Assembly: GCA_947000775.1 (NCBI GenBank)
Contig: CAMQGK010000328.1
Coordinates: 2,699,501-2,763,500 of the forward strand
Source: Pterois miles
Taxonomy: Eukaryota > Chordata > Actinopteri > Perciformes > Scorpaenidae
Length of the DNA stretch: 64,000 nucleotides
Direction of reading: 5' to 3'
This document shows, in pieces, positions 1-11,119 of the stretch (the stretch's first letter is position 1; each line of letters opens with the position of its first letter). Both the position numbers and the translations under genes were made by a program. A model generated the notes under the pieces. It searched no databases. It had not been told where the DNA came from and worked only from the letters and a program-made list of their open reading frames with translations.

Positions 1-800
1 AGCTTCGGGATGCATGGAGAGAATTATGGTAGATCTGTCAACACTGAAGAACAGATTCGATAACATCATCAGCACAGTGTGAAGTTCAGACATCGTGTAC
101 TGTCCTTTGCAGCGAGTTTGTGTTATTTCTTTGTGTGACCATCATCAGTCATGTGGCAGTTTGTGACTGAGACACTGGAAAGGAAAAGAAATATTTCTTT
201 TCAGTGCAAGTTCTTTTGATAATCCCCATGGAGCAGCTGGAGTTGGTCGAAAATCCATTTTGTACCGGGACGTGTGGTCATCACATCTGCAACACTTCCT
301 CCAGTTCTGTAGCCCAAACACTGGGGCCCTTTTCCCCATACTGTATCTCCCAAATCCAGCAACAGGATTACAGCTCATTCACACAGTTTCTTTTATATAA
401 ACAAAGATTTAAAAGCCACTGGTTGTGTCAATGCAAAAAAGGCACTTCTGTTTTCAGTCTGCTACTAAGACCCTTCTAGTCGATTGCACTTATTTTAATC
501 ACTTGGTAGGGTTTCACCACATCACACTCTGCAAGATGACTTTAAACCACATCCTGATCACAGTCCTTCAGTGGTTTAGCACATTTCCAATATGCTGTAA
601 TTCATCATTCAGTATCTCTAAAATAGACAATCCAGTCGATAGTGTTATCATTGGACAACAAAGGATGGTTAAGTGCCATTTTTCGAATTGAAATCTGAAA
701 TTGGAATGAAAATTAGATTTTTAACCACTACACATAAGAAAGGATCTCTCAAGTCCTGATGGGCCCACTCCCTCTAAAATCTTTTTCAAGTCTTTTGTAT
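1..800. other. 3' flank of vasorin, no gene seen
   Basis: ORFs of 77-91 codons occur on both strands but have no recognisable domain and overlap each other. Part of the segment may be vasorin 3' UTR if the ATTAAA near 494 is used. No clear transposon ends were seen. Confidence 0.6.
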
Positions 801-806
801 TTTATT
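801..806 (-). promoter_or_regulatory. vasn: Candidate polyadenylation signal AATAAA, vasorin
   Basis: AATAAA lies only five bases past the TAA stop (814-812), which would give a very short 3' UTR. The next plausible signal is ATTAAA at 499-494, allowing about 330 bases of 3' UTR. The sequence alone does not decide between them, and both may be used. Confidence 0.45.
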
Positions 807-811
807 GCATC

Positions 812-2935
812 TTAGAAATAAGATGGCTTTAAGGATGCTAGATTGTTATTTGATGGGCAGTGTCCTTGCATCAAGGGTACTTCATATTCCAAACCCCCAT
901 TTTGTTGAAAGGAAGGAGGCGGCTGAGGAGTGTGACAGCGGTCAATCTCAGGCTGTTTGTGGGGTAGAGTACCATTTCCCCCGTTCTCCAGGCAGGCCTT
1001 TATCCCCTCTAGTTCCATGGGATCAGGATCTGCTGGGCCAAGCTCAAGCTCCATCCCTGCCTTGGCCTGCCTCCTCTTTCGGACACATATGATTGTCCCA
1101 GCCACCACTGCCAACCCCAGAACCAGTGCCAGTGCAGCAAGGGCGGGGATGAGCGTGTAGGTCAATGGGCTCTGTGTCTCCACCCTGGACTCTGAGGATG
1201 ACAGCGGAATCCCTTCCGTCCGGGCCTCTGTACACGACCCTGTTTCTACAGAGCTGTTGGCCCTAGAGTTGGCCCTTTCACCTAGGGGACTGGCACAGAC
1301 TGAGTAGGTACAGTTGGGTCTCAAACCACGCAAAGTGTACTCAGGATAGGATGCTGGTACACTCAGGATAATGGGGCGGCGGTCAGGCCCTGAGAGGTTA
1401 CGGTAGGTCAACCTGATGCCACGGATGTGGGGCCGTTTCTCGATGAAACGGTGCAGGTCAAGAAGGATAGATGTGGAGGTGACCTGTCGTGAGCTGATAG
1501 CATCAAGTTCAGCGGGCACCGCAGGGGCAACTAGCAAGGCTTCGGTTGCTGATGGTTTTGGAGGCTCAGGAGGCTCAGGAACCTCATCCACGTTTTCGCA
1601 GTAGAGGCCAGAGGTTCCTGATGGACACAAACAGCTGAGTTGACCCAGTGGGTCAAAATTACAAGTGCCCCCATTGAGGCAGATGTTTGGTGGGCAGATG
1701 TGCTCCCCACTTGTGGAGCTGGGGGAGACTGGTGGTTCTGGTGAAAGGGGGCTGTCTGTTTTTGAGGAGATGGTGGTCTCACTGGGTGGAGGGGGCGGAG
1801 GGATAGCGTTGGTATGGATGGTCTCTGGAGATGTGGTGGGCATCTGGGGAACAGGAGTACTTCCAATGGGGGAGCCAATTTGCACCGTTGTGGTCGGTGG
1901 ACACCCAAAATCTTTGTGCTCCAGCGCTGAAAGCATCTTCCCAGCATTAACCAGAGGGAAGTGACATCTGGTTTCCTCAGGCCTCCCAAGACTCACACCC
2001 TTCTCCTTTAGCCAGACAGGGAACCATGCTAATGGACACAAGCAGTTAAATGGGTTCTCTGCCGCTGTCAGGTGCATCAACCTGGGGAAGGTCTTGAAGA
2101 AACTCTGGGAAAATCCCTGGAGGTTAAGACCACTGAGATCCAGTTCTTGAAGTCCACTCAGTTTCTGGAAGTCCTCCACCCTGAGCTCACCCAATGGGTT
2201 GGCAGCCAGGCTGAGCTTGATCAGTCCCTTGAGGGAGTCCTGCTTTAGCGCCTGGGGCACCTCAGTTAACTGGTTTGTGGAGATGTCAAGCTCATGGAGG
2301 TTCCCCAGGGAGGCTATCAGATCCTCATCCACAGAGGAAAGCCCAAGAAAGGCCACCTTAAGGGCCTCCAGGTGGGGGGTCTGGAGGTCTGCGGGTCCCA
2401 GTGTTGGGATGTTGTTGTGGCTTAGGTCTAGAAGCAGAAGCCTGGGAAAATGAAGGGATGGCAGAGAGGTGAGCTGGTTTCCTTGGAGCTTGAGTTCCAG
2501 TAGCATCTCTAAACCCTCAAAAGCTTCCAAATGGATACTCTGAATGCGGTTTGCATAGAGATACAGCCTCTCCAGCTGGACCAAGCCAGAAAAACTGTCT
2601 TTGGAAATGTGGGTAATGTGGTTAGACGACAAGTCTAAGTTCTTCAGCTTTGACAGCATCTCAAACACCCCATCTGGGATCTCCACCAATTCATTCTGGC
2701 TCAGATCTAGCAACTCCAACTCCCCCAGGCCTTTGAAGTCATCTTGGGACAAAGTCTCGATGCCATTCTGGAAGATGTATAGATTCTGGGTGGTGGTGGG
2801 GACACGAGGCACAATGCCGGAGGATCGATGGAAACAGAATATTGAGCCCTGGACCTGGCAGGTACAGTCGGCTGGGCAGTCAGAGGATAACACCAGACCG
2901 GATGAGAGGAAGAAGAGCAGGAAGTGACGCAGCAT
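812..2935 (-). CDS. vasn: Vasorin (LRR/EGF/FN3 type I membrane protein)
   Basis: The 707-residue ORF has the full vasorin domain order. A hydrophobic signal peptide covers residues 1-18. The LRRNT cap has Cys20, 24, 26 and 34. Leucine-rich repeats run from about 49 to 290. The LRRCT cap is at 296-346 (NPFNCLC; Cys298, 300, 324, 345). A Pro/Ser/Thr-rich linker spans 347-410. One EGF-like module has six cysteines (414, 419, 425, 435, 437, 446). A fibronectin III domain lies at about 468-570. A transmembrane helix at 593-617 is followed by VRKRR and a cytoplasmic tail of about 90 residues. Mammalian vasorin (673 residues) binds TGF-beta at the cell surface and is released by ADAM17. The ATG at 2935-2933 has a good context (CACCATG), follows a splice acceptor at 2957-2958 and opens with the signal peptide. 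A single coding exon is usual for this gene. Teleosts carry two paralogues, and I cannot tell which this is. Confidence 0.95.
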   Translation of the reverse strand: MLRHFLLFFLSSGLVLSSDCPADCTCQVQGSIFCFHRSSGIVPRVPTTTQNLYIFQNGIETLSQDDFKGLGELELLDLSQNELVEIPDGVFEMLSKLKNLDLSSNHITHISKDSFSGLVQLERLYLYANRIQSIHLEAFEGLEMLLELKLQGNQLTSLPSLHFPRLLLLDLSHNNIPTLGPADLQTPHLEALKVAFLGLSSVDEDLIASLGNLHELDISTNQLTEVPQALKQDSLKGLIKLSLAANPLGELRVEDFQKLSGLQELDLSGLNLQGFSQSFFKTFPRLMHLTAAENPFNCLCPLAWFPVWLKEKGVSLGRPEETRCHFPLVNAGKMLSALEHKDFGCPPTTTVQIGSPIGSTPVPQMPTTSPETIHTNAIPPPPPPSETTISSKTDSPLSPEPPVSPSSTSGEHICPPNICLNGGTCNFDPLGQLSCLCPSGTSGLYCENVDEVPEPPEPPKPSATEALLVAPAVPAELDAISSRQVTSTSILLDLHRFIEKRPHIRGIRLTYRNLSGPDRRPIILSVPASYPEYTLRGLRPNCTYSVCASPLGERANSRANSSVETGSCTEARTEGIPLSSSESRVETQSPLTYTLIPALAALALVLGLAVVAGTIICVRKRRQAKAGMELELGPADPDPMELEGIKACLENGGNGTLPHKQPEIDRCHTPQPPPSFQQNGGLEYEVPLMQGHCPSNNNLASLKPSYF

Positions 2936-2975
2936 GGTGACGTCAGGCCTTAAACTCTGAAAGACAAAAGACAGA
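2936..2975 (-). promoter_or_regulatory. vasn: Splice acceptor and 5' UTR start of the vasorin coding exon
   Basis: On the minus strand a long pyrimidine run (TCTCTCTCTGTCTTTTG) leads into CTTTCAG at 2963-2957. This is a near-ideal acceptor 21 bases before the start codon. The coding exon would therefore begin at 2956 with AGTTTAAGG. At least one upstream non-coding exon must exist for this site to be used. The best donor I found is at 38002. Confidence 0.8.
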
Positions 2976-3102
2976 GAGAGAGAAATGGTTGGAGATAATC
3001 ACTACTCGCTTACTAAGCTGGTCACAATTAAAAATGAGGCTTTACAGTAACAAATTGAAATGTAAAAGTACGGAGGAATAAATGAAAGTAGTACTGCAAC
3101 TA

Positions 3103-3412
3103 ATGATTATTTTCATTGTTGACTTATCTGTTGAGTATTTTCTTGATTAATCGATTAGTTGTTGTGGTCTATAAAATGTGGATCAGTGTTTCCCACAGTC
3201 CAAGATGATGTCCTCAAATGTCTTGTTTAGTCCACAACTAAAACATATTCAGTTTACTATCATAGAGAAGTAGAAAGAAAACCAGAAGAACCAGAAGAAA
3301 CCACAAAATATTCACACTTGACAATACTTTTTTTTTCTTAAGGAATTACTCAAATCAATTAATCAATTATCAAAATAGTTGGTGATCAATTAATCAATTA
3401 ACTGTTACTCCT
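3103..3412 (+). repeat. MITE-like interspersed repeat ('CTGCAACTAATGATTA' family)
   Basis: The segment opens with ctgcaactaatgatta and closes with tandem caattaatcaatta motifs. Between them is the typical teleost internal text (attcagtttactatca, then a purine-rich stretch). Related but diverged pieces sit at 29248-29390, 36728-36900 and 37125-37390. No ORF is present. It is a short non-autonomous DNA element by general look, and I do not assign a superfamily. Confidence 0.6.
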
Positions 3413-3560
3413 CTGAATGAAAGTTATGTAAGAATTTTTTTTTCCTCAATCTAATTCCTAACGCCTGCTTATAAATAAATGCCAGAGGATTTTGTGTTTA
3501 TCCAAAAGTGTGCAACACAGTGGATCGAAGCACACTTTACCAATCAGCAGACCTCAGCTT

Positions 3561-3562
<2 letters not shown>

Positions 3563-3595
<33 letters not shown>
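3563..3595. repeat. (CA)n microsatellite
   Basis: About 16 uninterrupted CA units. Confidence 0.95.
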
Positions 3596-3598
<3 letters not shown>

Positions 3599-4014
3599 TA
3601 TAAACAAACAACGCTGTTTGTACATCCTTGATGAGCAGACACCCCAGGGGTCGGGACCCACAGGCCGAGGCGACGGGTTAACACAGCCCACCCAGGGTGA
3701 CCCCTCCTGGGGTAAGTGAGGAACCCATTCAGCCTCTTCCCTGTGTTTATGACACGGTCCTTAGCCCGTGAAACCAAGTCTGCAGTAACACAGCTCGACA
3801 CTCGCAGCACCACACGGCTACTACATACAAACACATCCCAGGTAAATATAGTATGCTGAGAGTGTGTTGGCACACAGGAATGCAAGAAATTGGAGGGAAA
3901 TGTGTGTTTTAGAAACTGAGAAAGGAGTTTTATGACTTGAAGTGACATTATCTTAAAAATAAAAAACAGATCTAATTTAGATCCATACTTGCTTTGAGAC
4001 CTTTCAAAACCCAA

Positions 4015-4510
4015 GAGGGTGAAATCTGAGTTCCAGAGACTTTGTTTCCTGCATTTTGGTGATTTTAAAAGTGTGAATCTCTGGTATGAACTAATATTAA
4101 TCTGTTTTCATTCATTTCTCCCTCGTTCTCTCACTGAAAGTCCTATCAGACACAACAATGGCACCGCTTCACTCTGAAACCCGTTGTTTTCGGTGTCTTC
4201 CGAAATCCACGAAGACCTTTCGCTGCATTGATCAAACCTCAACTTTGGGTGCTGCACACTGTGGCGAGCAAAGCTTAAACATGAGCTCAAACTGCACTGT
4301 GTCGCGAGCACAGACTGCTCTCTTCCACCCAGCGACAGCTGGTGTAGCTCTGCTGTCGTCCGGGCGGTAACAGTAGGTGATTATACACAAAAGGAAAAAA
4401 ACTGTGAACATTTGTCATAAATCAGGAGAAATGTGGAGGAAACCGGGAGAAGGCAACGACAAACGGGAGTCTCCCGGGAAAATAGGGAGGTAAGTATTGC
4501 AAGTATGTAT
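4015..4510 (+). repeat. Interspersed repeat B, copy 1
   Basis: Matches 35455-36205 over several blocks: the 'cagagactttgtttcctg' start, the 'gtgtgaatctctggtat' block, the 'ctcactgaaag' block, 'ggtgtagctctgctgtcgt' and the closing 'aacgggagtctcccgg'. The last block ends in a gcaagtatg that resembles the inverted terminus described for copy 2. The two copies differ by many substitutions and indels, so the family is not recent. It is non-coding. Confidence 0.6.
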
Positions 4511-5019
4511 AGATCACACAGTGAATGTGTCACCAGAAAAAATGTTGGTATTGCACATTTCTCCAAACCACAGGATATGTTGAATGTGGATGCCTCTAAA
4601 CGAAAAATACTTTTCATATCAGCCTCGTATCACGCTTGCAGAAAGGCACAATGCCATGTGGTTAACACTGTGAAACGCTTGGTTAGATTTAGGCAACAAA
4701 ACTTCTTGGTTAAGGTTAGATAAGGAAGGCATGGAAGTTCAGAAGAACAGGGAAATGTCTTTATTTGTATTTGCTTGCATTGGGCTGCATCCTTGGCTTT
4801 TTGCCTGTTGCCACTATTTCCATGAGAACATATCTCTGCATCACCCCTCTCCTTCCCGCTGACCTGATCTGGGTTAGTAAACTCCTGCCCTTCCCAGGAC
4901 TCACTGAAGAGAAACCTAAGATGTTTTATTGAAGTCAGAAGTGCCCCTCCGTCCCCTTTCTGCCCTTTGTCACCTCCATTTATCCCCCTCTCCTCATAAC
5001 ACATGAGGTCAGAGCTGCT

Positions 5020-5540
5020 ACAGTAACTCTCCTGATGGTGAACTAGAGACATGAACGCAGCACCGTGGCTGCTACAGTAACTCTCCTGACGGTGAACTGG
5101 AGACAGTGAACGCAGCACCGTGGCTGCTACAGTAACTCTCCTGACGGTGAACTGGAGACAGTGAACGCAGCACCGTGGCTGCTACAGTAACTCTCCTGAC
5201 GGTGAACTGGAGACAGTGAACGCTGCACCGTGGCTGCAACAGTAACTCTCCTGACGGTGAACTGGAGACAGTGAACGCAGCACAGTGGCTGCTACAGTAA
5301 CTCTCCTGACGGTGAACTGGAGACAGTGAACGCAGCACCGTGGCTGCTACAGTAACTCTCCTGACGGTGAACTGGAGACAGTGAACGCAGTACCGTGGCT
5401 GCTACAGTAACTCTCCTGACGGTGAACTGGAGACAGTGAACGCAGCACCGTGGCTGCAACAGTAACTCTCCTGACGGTGAACTGGAGACAGTGAACGCAG
5501 CACAGTGGCTACTACAGTAACTCTTCTGATGCTGAACTGT
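5020..5540. repeat. 55-bp minisatellite, about 9 copies
   Basis: A 55-base unit recurs in exact register. The block cgcagcaccgtggctgctac appears at 5056, 5111 and 5166, and variant copies continue to about 5496. Units differ by one or two bases (cgctgc, cacagtgg, taccgtgg). Because 55 is not a multiple of three, minus-strand ORFs across it cycle through three frames and are artefacts. The outer copies (5001-5050 and 5515-5540) are degenerate. Confidence 0.95.
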
Positions 5541-5544
5541 TGAC

Positions 5545-6860
5545 TCAGTTGTCTGTTGTGCTCATATACTGCAGCTGGCGCACCGCTACATGCGAGGCAC
5601 ATATCTTGTCGGTTAACAGTTAATAATCAGGGGGACGGCTGGTTAAGAAAATTTATCAATTATCTCTATCACAAACGTCAACAAAAAACATGCCAAATGT
5701 CACAAATATAAGTTACAAAACAAAACCCCAGTCAGCATCGGTCTCCCAGTTAAAATCCTGTGTTTGTTAGACCTGCCCAACATTAGCGTCTATCTCTGTT
5801 TTTATTCTACGTCATTAACTCTTATCATAGCATTTATACGCACGTGTTTACAATGCAGTCAGTACAGGATACATGACGTACACATGACATGCAAATCAAG
5901 AAAGGTGTACAAATTGCACGTTAAACATTTTGCGTATAATTGTGGCAATTTAACACCTTTTTGTGCGAACAGGCTCTTTTGTGAGATATCATAGGAACTG
6001 TTGTGTGACGATACGTTGGTTGTGTACGAGCACATAGTGAACATCAGTCTGCATGGTGAAGCTCAGTCATCCAAATGAAGGAACAACAAGTAAAACACAG
6101 TTCGGAGTCTCCGGGAACATGCAGAATCAGATGCTGCGTTTTCCCCACGTTCTACCACAGTTCAGTTTACTATATCCAAGACAAATGCTTCTTTGTAGCT
6201 CATGTTAATTGTGGTGAAACCAAAGACAGTTTTTCCACATTATGGACTATAAAGTTTCTAACTAACTAACTAACTAACTGTGTCAGTATTACTTTCATTC
6301 TGTGTAGTGATGAAAAATGTGTGGTATCATGTTGCTAAAGTCACCAAACCACTCTGAAAAGAGCTGCTATCATCATGATATTATCCTCAGAGAGAATCAC
6401 CTCCATACACACTAACTCACAGGGAAGCTGTTTGCAAACCGACTATGACAGAGTATCACTGCTGTGACGAGGCTTTTTTACTGCTTTTGTTTGAGGTGCA
6501 TGTCTGAGTTTAAAGACACGCTCTGCTACAGGAATCCGGATCTTTCTTTGTGTGCAGCCACTCACTGTTTGTAGACCAGTAACAGGGTTAAAGTGAGAGC
6601 TGCTCGTCATTCCTTTAAGGGTGCTGGTACGTCGACTCAGCGAATGACAGAGGAGGAGAGGAATGAATGGAATACGGATGAATGAATACTTGTTTCAGAG
6701 TCGAGAAAGAAAACAGAAATCAGTCATGCATATTGGAGGGTTTTGCTTTTGGCTATTCCTACAGTTTACATATCAAAAAATGTATAAAACAGCAGGGGGT
6801 CCAAATGGAGCAAATATGATTTGGTTCAAAGTTATTTTACAGTAGTACATGAGACTGTAC
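5545..6860. other. Intronic stretch without recognised genes
   Basis: No conserved ORF. It holds a short (CTAA)n run at 6258-6282. The part 5764-5995 has the look of an old interspersed repeat, because short phrases such as an EcoRV-like palindrome and 'acgtcattaactct' recur loosely near 30530. No inverted termini could be fixed. Confidence 0.4.
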
Positions 6861-6861
6861 T

Positions 6862-7372
6862 AATCTGTAATCTGATAGAAATCATCTGCCTCTGTGTCCT
6901 CTGGTGCTCCTAATGGCATCTGTAAGATTACAAACTATTACAAACAACCAATCAGAGCTGATCTGTCGTCTCTGAGCTGCTGTCAATCACTCACAAACTC
7001 TGATCGAATGGTCAAACTCGGCAGCGCTGATCAAACATGAATCAATATGATGTTACTGTAATGTCTGTTTGTCTCCTCAGATGTTTTCAGAAACATCTTG
7101 GAGTTACTGTTTAGCTGTAAAATGAGAAAAATTGTGCAGTCATGTTGAGATCAGTTGAGGAAATACCAAGCACCACCCACCAGCTGGAGCACAGCCAATA
7201 GGAACGCTCTCTCTCTGAAATGACCTGTGATTGGTCAAAGTCTTCCATCACAAGCTGGATTTTTTAAATCCTGAAAACAGAGCCACAAGGAGGTCTAGTT
7301 TTCTCTCAGCACTTAAAGTACAATATGCTGAAAGGTTATTATGGGATTTTTGCCCAATGATGCCAAAAAATT
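6862..7372 (+). repeat. Teleost interspersed repeat remnant
   Basis: The text from 'gcctctgtgtcctctggtgc' to 'tgggatttttgcccaatgat' is a phrase I recognise as recurring widely in fish genomes. It includes the internal words 'gctgtcaatcactcacaaac', 'ttttcagaaacatcttg' and 'gaggtctagttttctctca'. It is non-coding, and the superfamily is not determined. The call rests on recognition rather than a second copy in this window. Confidence 0.45.
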
Positions 7373-7979
7373 GTTGCCTATTGAAGCTTTGACAAACACT
7401 TTGTCTGCAAGTGAAATCCCAGTAAACAGTGTGTATGTCCTGTGTGAGGACATGCTCTGTAGTAACATGTGTCAGTCTAATTCAGCGAAACATGCTGTGT
7501 GCTACGTGCAGCTGGGTGGTGCTGGAAGGTAAACACACCAACCACGGAGGATAAGGAGTCACACCTCCATGACAGCAGCAAGCATCCGCCTTGTTTAAGA
7601 AACCGAATCCCCTCACGCTTCAGGGTGCTGCTCTGTAGATGAACCTGACCTCTGACCTCCCTGCGGGTCAGGTTGAGACGAAAGGTCACAGAGGATTTTC
7701 TTATTATCTGGAATTTCAGTCTTGTCTTGTCCAGAGGTGATAACATCTGGAGCTTTATTTTATAGTATTTTAACGTTTCTCTGAAATTCAAATTACTTGC
7801 AGGAGCATTTATATTGTGTTTTGTTAATGTTATATTCCTGAAATGTCAGGTGTTGTATTGTAATGATATGTAGTGAAGCCAAAGATGGAGTTGTGGAAAT
7901 TTCTAACTAATTACATATTACATCATTAAATCTACCATGAGGAACTTTAATTTTGTGTTGATTTAGGTGTGGTAGTGTT

Positions 7980-8345
7980 TCCAAGCAATTTACTGCAATG
8001 GGGTCTGATAGAGAGCTCTCCTGTACCTCCAGTCTAGCCAAGCCGTCCATCCTCTGAATGCTCTCGGTCTCTAGTTTTGGCTGTAAAGTTTCATGAGGCT
8101 GTGATTATCCTAGAGGTCATCACTCCACCTAGAGGTCAAGTTTAAAAAAATTATCTCACTACAATGAAATGGCTACTATGGGGACTAACATCACACATGA
8201 ATACAGCTGAACTCATTGGATCCACGAGAGTCTCAGCTTTACAGTGAGACCCAATTTATGTAATTCAAGACTGTTTAGGGAGCCCTGTATGCAGAAATAT
8301 TCAGACACATAATGTTAGCATAGGAGAACATAACACATTTATACT
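7980..8345 (+). repeat. Interspersed repeat shared with 61630-61815
   Basis: The block from about 8095 (gtgattatcctagaggtcat) to 8275 (attcaagactgttta) aligns closely with 61645-61803, including 'ctatggggactaacatca' and 'tctcagctttacagtgagac'. The two copies have the same orientation. No coding potential and no clear termini. Confidence 0.65.
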
Positions 8346-8367
8346 GCCGTACGTAAAAAACCTGCAT

Positions 8368-8530
8368 GTGATTATCATAAAGTGGGCATATCTGTAAAGG
8401 GGAGACTGGTGGGGACCCAGAGAACCCATTTACATTCACATATCTTGAGGTCAAAGGTCAAGGGACCCCTTTGAAAATGGCCGCCCGTTTTTCTGCGCCA
8501 AAATTTAGCCCAACGTTGCAGCGTTGTTTA
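8368..8530 (+). repeat. Fragment of the 'AGGGCTGTCA' DNA-element family
   Basis: 'tatcataaagtgggcat', 'tctgtaaaggggagactggt' and the following block ('ggggacccagagaacc', 'catttacattcacat') match 33572-33665 directly and 46990-47098 in reverse. Only the inner or 3' part of the element is retained here. Confidence 0.65.
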
Positions 8531-8714
8531 ACTTCCTTGCCAACAAGCTAGCATGACGTATTACCAGTGGATTTGTAGTTTCATGTGATATCTGTACCTT
8601 CATTCTGATTTTAAAACTCTCTCCTCTGAAAGACAGTATAGCTGGTCGGGAACGCCTCAGAGGGTTCAGGTTTTTCAGGACTTGCTAAATGCATGGTAGC
8701 AGTAATGGTAGTCT

Positions 8715-8788
8715 TTAGGTTCTCTCTCCCGAATTTCCCTCCGGGGATCATCTAACTAACAAGGTTCATCTTATCTTATCTTATCTTA
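8715..8788 (+). repeat. LINE 3'-tail remnant with (TCTTA)n
   Basis: 'gaatttccctccggggatca' followed by a short pentanucleotide run is the 3' end typical of fish non-LTR retrotransposon copies, in which a 'ccc..gggatcaat' block precedes a microsatellite. Similar tails in the opposite orientation are at 27715-27765, 35558-35610 and 62945-62990. No ORF is retained. Confidence 0.5.
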
Positions 8789-8799
8789 ACTTATTTCAG

Positions 8800-10550
8800 T
8801 TCAGCATTCAGCTGATTGTCTTGACTTTAGAGAAGTCTTTGCAGAGTTTTGACCAAGACTGTGTCAATAATAATAACTTAGAATGATTATTATAAGTGTA
8901 TGTAGCAGACATGCAGTAACACATACAGCATATATTTCAGTCTCAGCTGCTTCAGATACTCTACACCTCCTTTATTTTGAACTTGGCTCAGCTTTTGACA
9001 GAATAAGTGGGAAGGAATCGAGGATGCATGAAGAGATGAGTTGAAGAATGAAAAGCTTTTTTTTTAATCATCCCATCTTCTCATCTTTATACTGAGCAGG
9101 TGCCAACATCACAAAGCCAACAACCTGCCATGTACCATATTAACCATAGCAATCAAAGCCCGAAGAACATTTTCTTCCCGCATTCACATAACTTAGAGTT
9201 GCAAAACCAGTCCTCTGTCATAAATTCCTGATTGAATGTGACAGTTGAGCGCTCTGCTGTTAAGGCTTCACGGCACACGGTACATCCTCAGCTATTTGTC
9301 TGAGCGTAGATAAGATGAAAGCCAAACATCGGCGTCAAGATGACACGAAACAGCTCGACCTGCACACCAGACCTGCAGCACACACACACATTCCTGCACA
9401 TGTTCACACACACACACATGCAGAGTCTACAACACAGCTGGATTCTGTTACCCACAATACACTGCAGCCATCTCTCACTGTGAAAGGCCCACATAAACCT
9501 TTGTCCTCCCCCACGATAAGAGAAAGGTAGAGAGAGAGGAGACTAACCGGCGGTGAGTGTGAGAGAGAAATGTTGTGTGTTAATAGCTGGTAGCTGTTGA
9601 CGGCCTCCATTCGTCCTAGATCTGCTGTAAACAAAGACCGACTCCGCTAAACTCAAAAAAGCATGACAGAGGCCAGACATGACAGGGTTGTGCATGAACC
9701 TCTCAAACTGAGGTGGACGGAGTCCCACAACTACTGCTGCTCCACTAACTGTTATACTCAACAAAACTGAAAATCCCTTGTTCACCAAAGTAATGCATTC
9801 TGGGTGTTTATGCAAATAATTTGGTCACTAAGAAGAATGACCGTACACTAATAGACTTGTGTCTCTCATAAGCTAAGAGAGCAATAGCTATAGGTTGGAA
9901 AAATATGAGCAAATCATGTATGAATCAACATATTGAGGATCTATCATCATGTATTTCTATGGAAACACTAACATACATTACTAAAGGAAAGCTAGTAGTT
10001 TTTGAAAAGAGATTTATGGAGTTTTTGAAACTAAATGTTGGTGATAATTAATGAATGTAAGACAAATTATAAAACTGGAGTCGCCCATGTCTGCATTAAT
10101 TATTCTTTACACTAATTTCTGTAACGTCTGTATATTTGTCTCCGTTTCAGACACTTGGTTTTGTTTACCTGTTGATTTGATTGTACACTGTGTCTGCTGC
10201 CAAGACTGACCAAATTATTGGGACATAATGTATGTTATAGGTGAAAAATCCCAATTAATATACTGTTTAAAAACAAACTGTTATTCTCATGAAGTACTAA
10301 AGGAGCAGTTTGCTGAATTACTTGGATCTCGTTGTTGGAGTTGGGTCAAAGAACGTATATTGTTCGAATCCGAGCTGTAGCCATTTGCTGCATGTCCTCC
10401 CTCTCTCCTCTCTCTCCCCCTTGCACAACTGCCTCTCACTATCAATAACAGCATTAAAAAGCTCCAACAACAATCTAAAAAAAAAATACAAGAAAAGATG
10501 TGAAAGTTAATTGTTCCTTCCAGCATCAGCACCCATTTTGGACTGAAAGC
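8800..10550. other. Intronic stretch, no gene recognised
   Basis: Several short ORFs on both strands, including some created by a CA-rich stretch near 9380-9420, lack recognisable domains. No element termini could be established. Confidence 0.5.
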
Positions 10551-10554
10551 GACT

Positions 10555-11115
10555 GCTGGATAAGTTCAGATTTGGGTCTGATCGTCAGCACGGTTTGTTG
10601 GATGGTTCTATAGATGATCTTTCCAGATATTCCTGTGGTGTTAGGTGTGTTAAAAGTGTTTTTACATCCACCGAACGACTTTGAAGTCCTGGCTGCACCG
10701 ATTTCAAGACCTAAATATTAAACGTTCACAGTATTTATGACGCGATATCCTGTTGTTGTGTGTGTGGAACCCAGAGGACAGCTGATGATGCCGTCACGTG
10801 GGAAAGAACGATAGCCAATAGAGAACCGAGCTGACTGAAGCAGGACAACCACCATCGTCATGGCGACCGCGGCTAACGCATGAGCAAATGCTAAATCTAA
10901 AGGCTACAGTTGTAGTAAGATGGAGCTCAGAAATGGAGGAACAACATGTTGAATGTTTACTTCACGTGTCTCCATGACTTCATCCATCCATCCTTCATGA
11001 ATTTTCAGTACAAAGTAAACTGACATCACTAATTCATCCTGTCCGTCGTCCTCCATGTTTGTTTACACCAAAGTCACATTTGATCGCCAGAGATTTTGCG
11101 AGATTTCTTTTTTTT
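10555..11115 (+). repeat. Interspersed repeat A, uninterrupted copy
   Basis: Aligns block by block with 35060-35400 plus 36205-36415. Shared words include 'gatgatctttccagatattc', 'ggaacccagaggacag', 'gcggctaa', 'agtaagatggag', 'catgaattttcagtacaaag' and 'cgccagagattttg'. At 35 kb the same element is split by repeat B. It is non-coding. Confidence 0.65.
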
Positions 11116-11119
11116 TTTT

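Noticed and set aside
957..2927. Several plus- and minus-strand ORFs of 60-152 codons inside the vasorin exon
   Set aside because: They are alternative-frame shadows of the vasorin CDS, without domains of their own.
4630..5602. Minus-strand ORFs with repeated RQESYCSSHGAAF-like phrases
   Set aside because: They come from the 55-bp minisatellite read through all three frames in turn; no repeat protein is implied.
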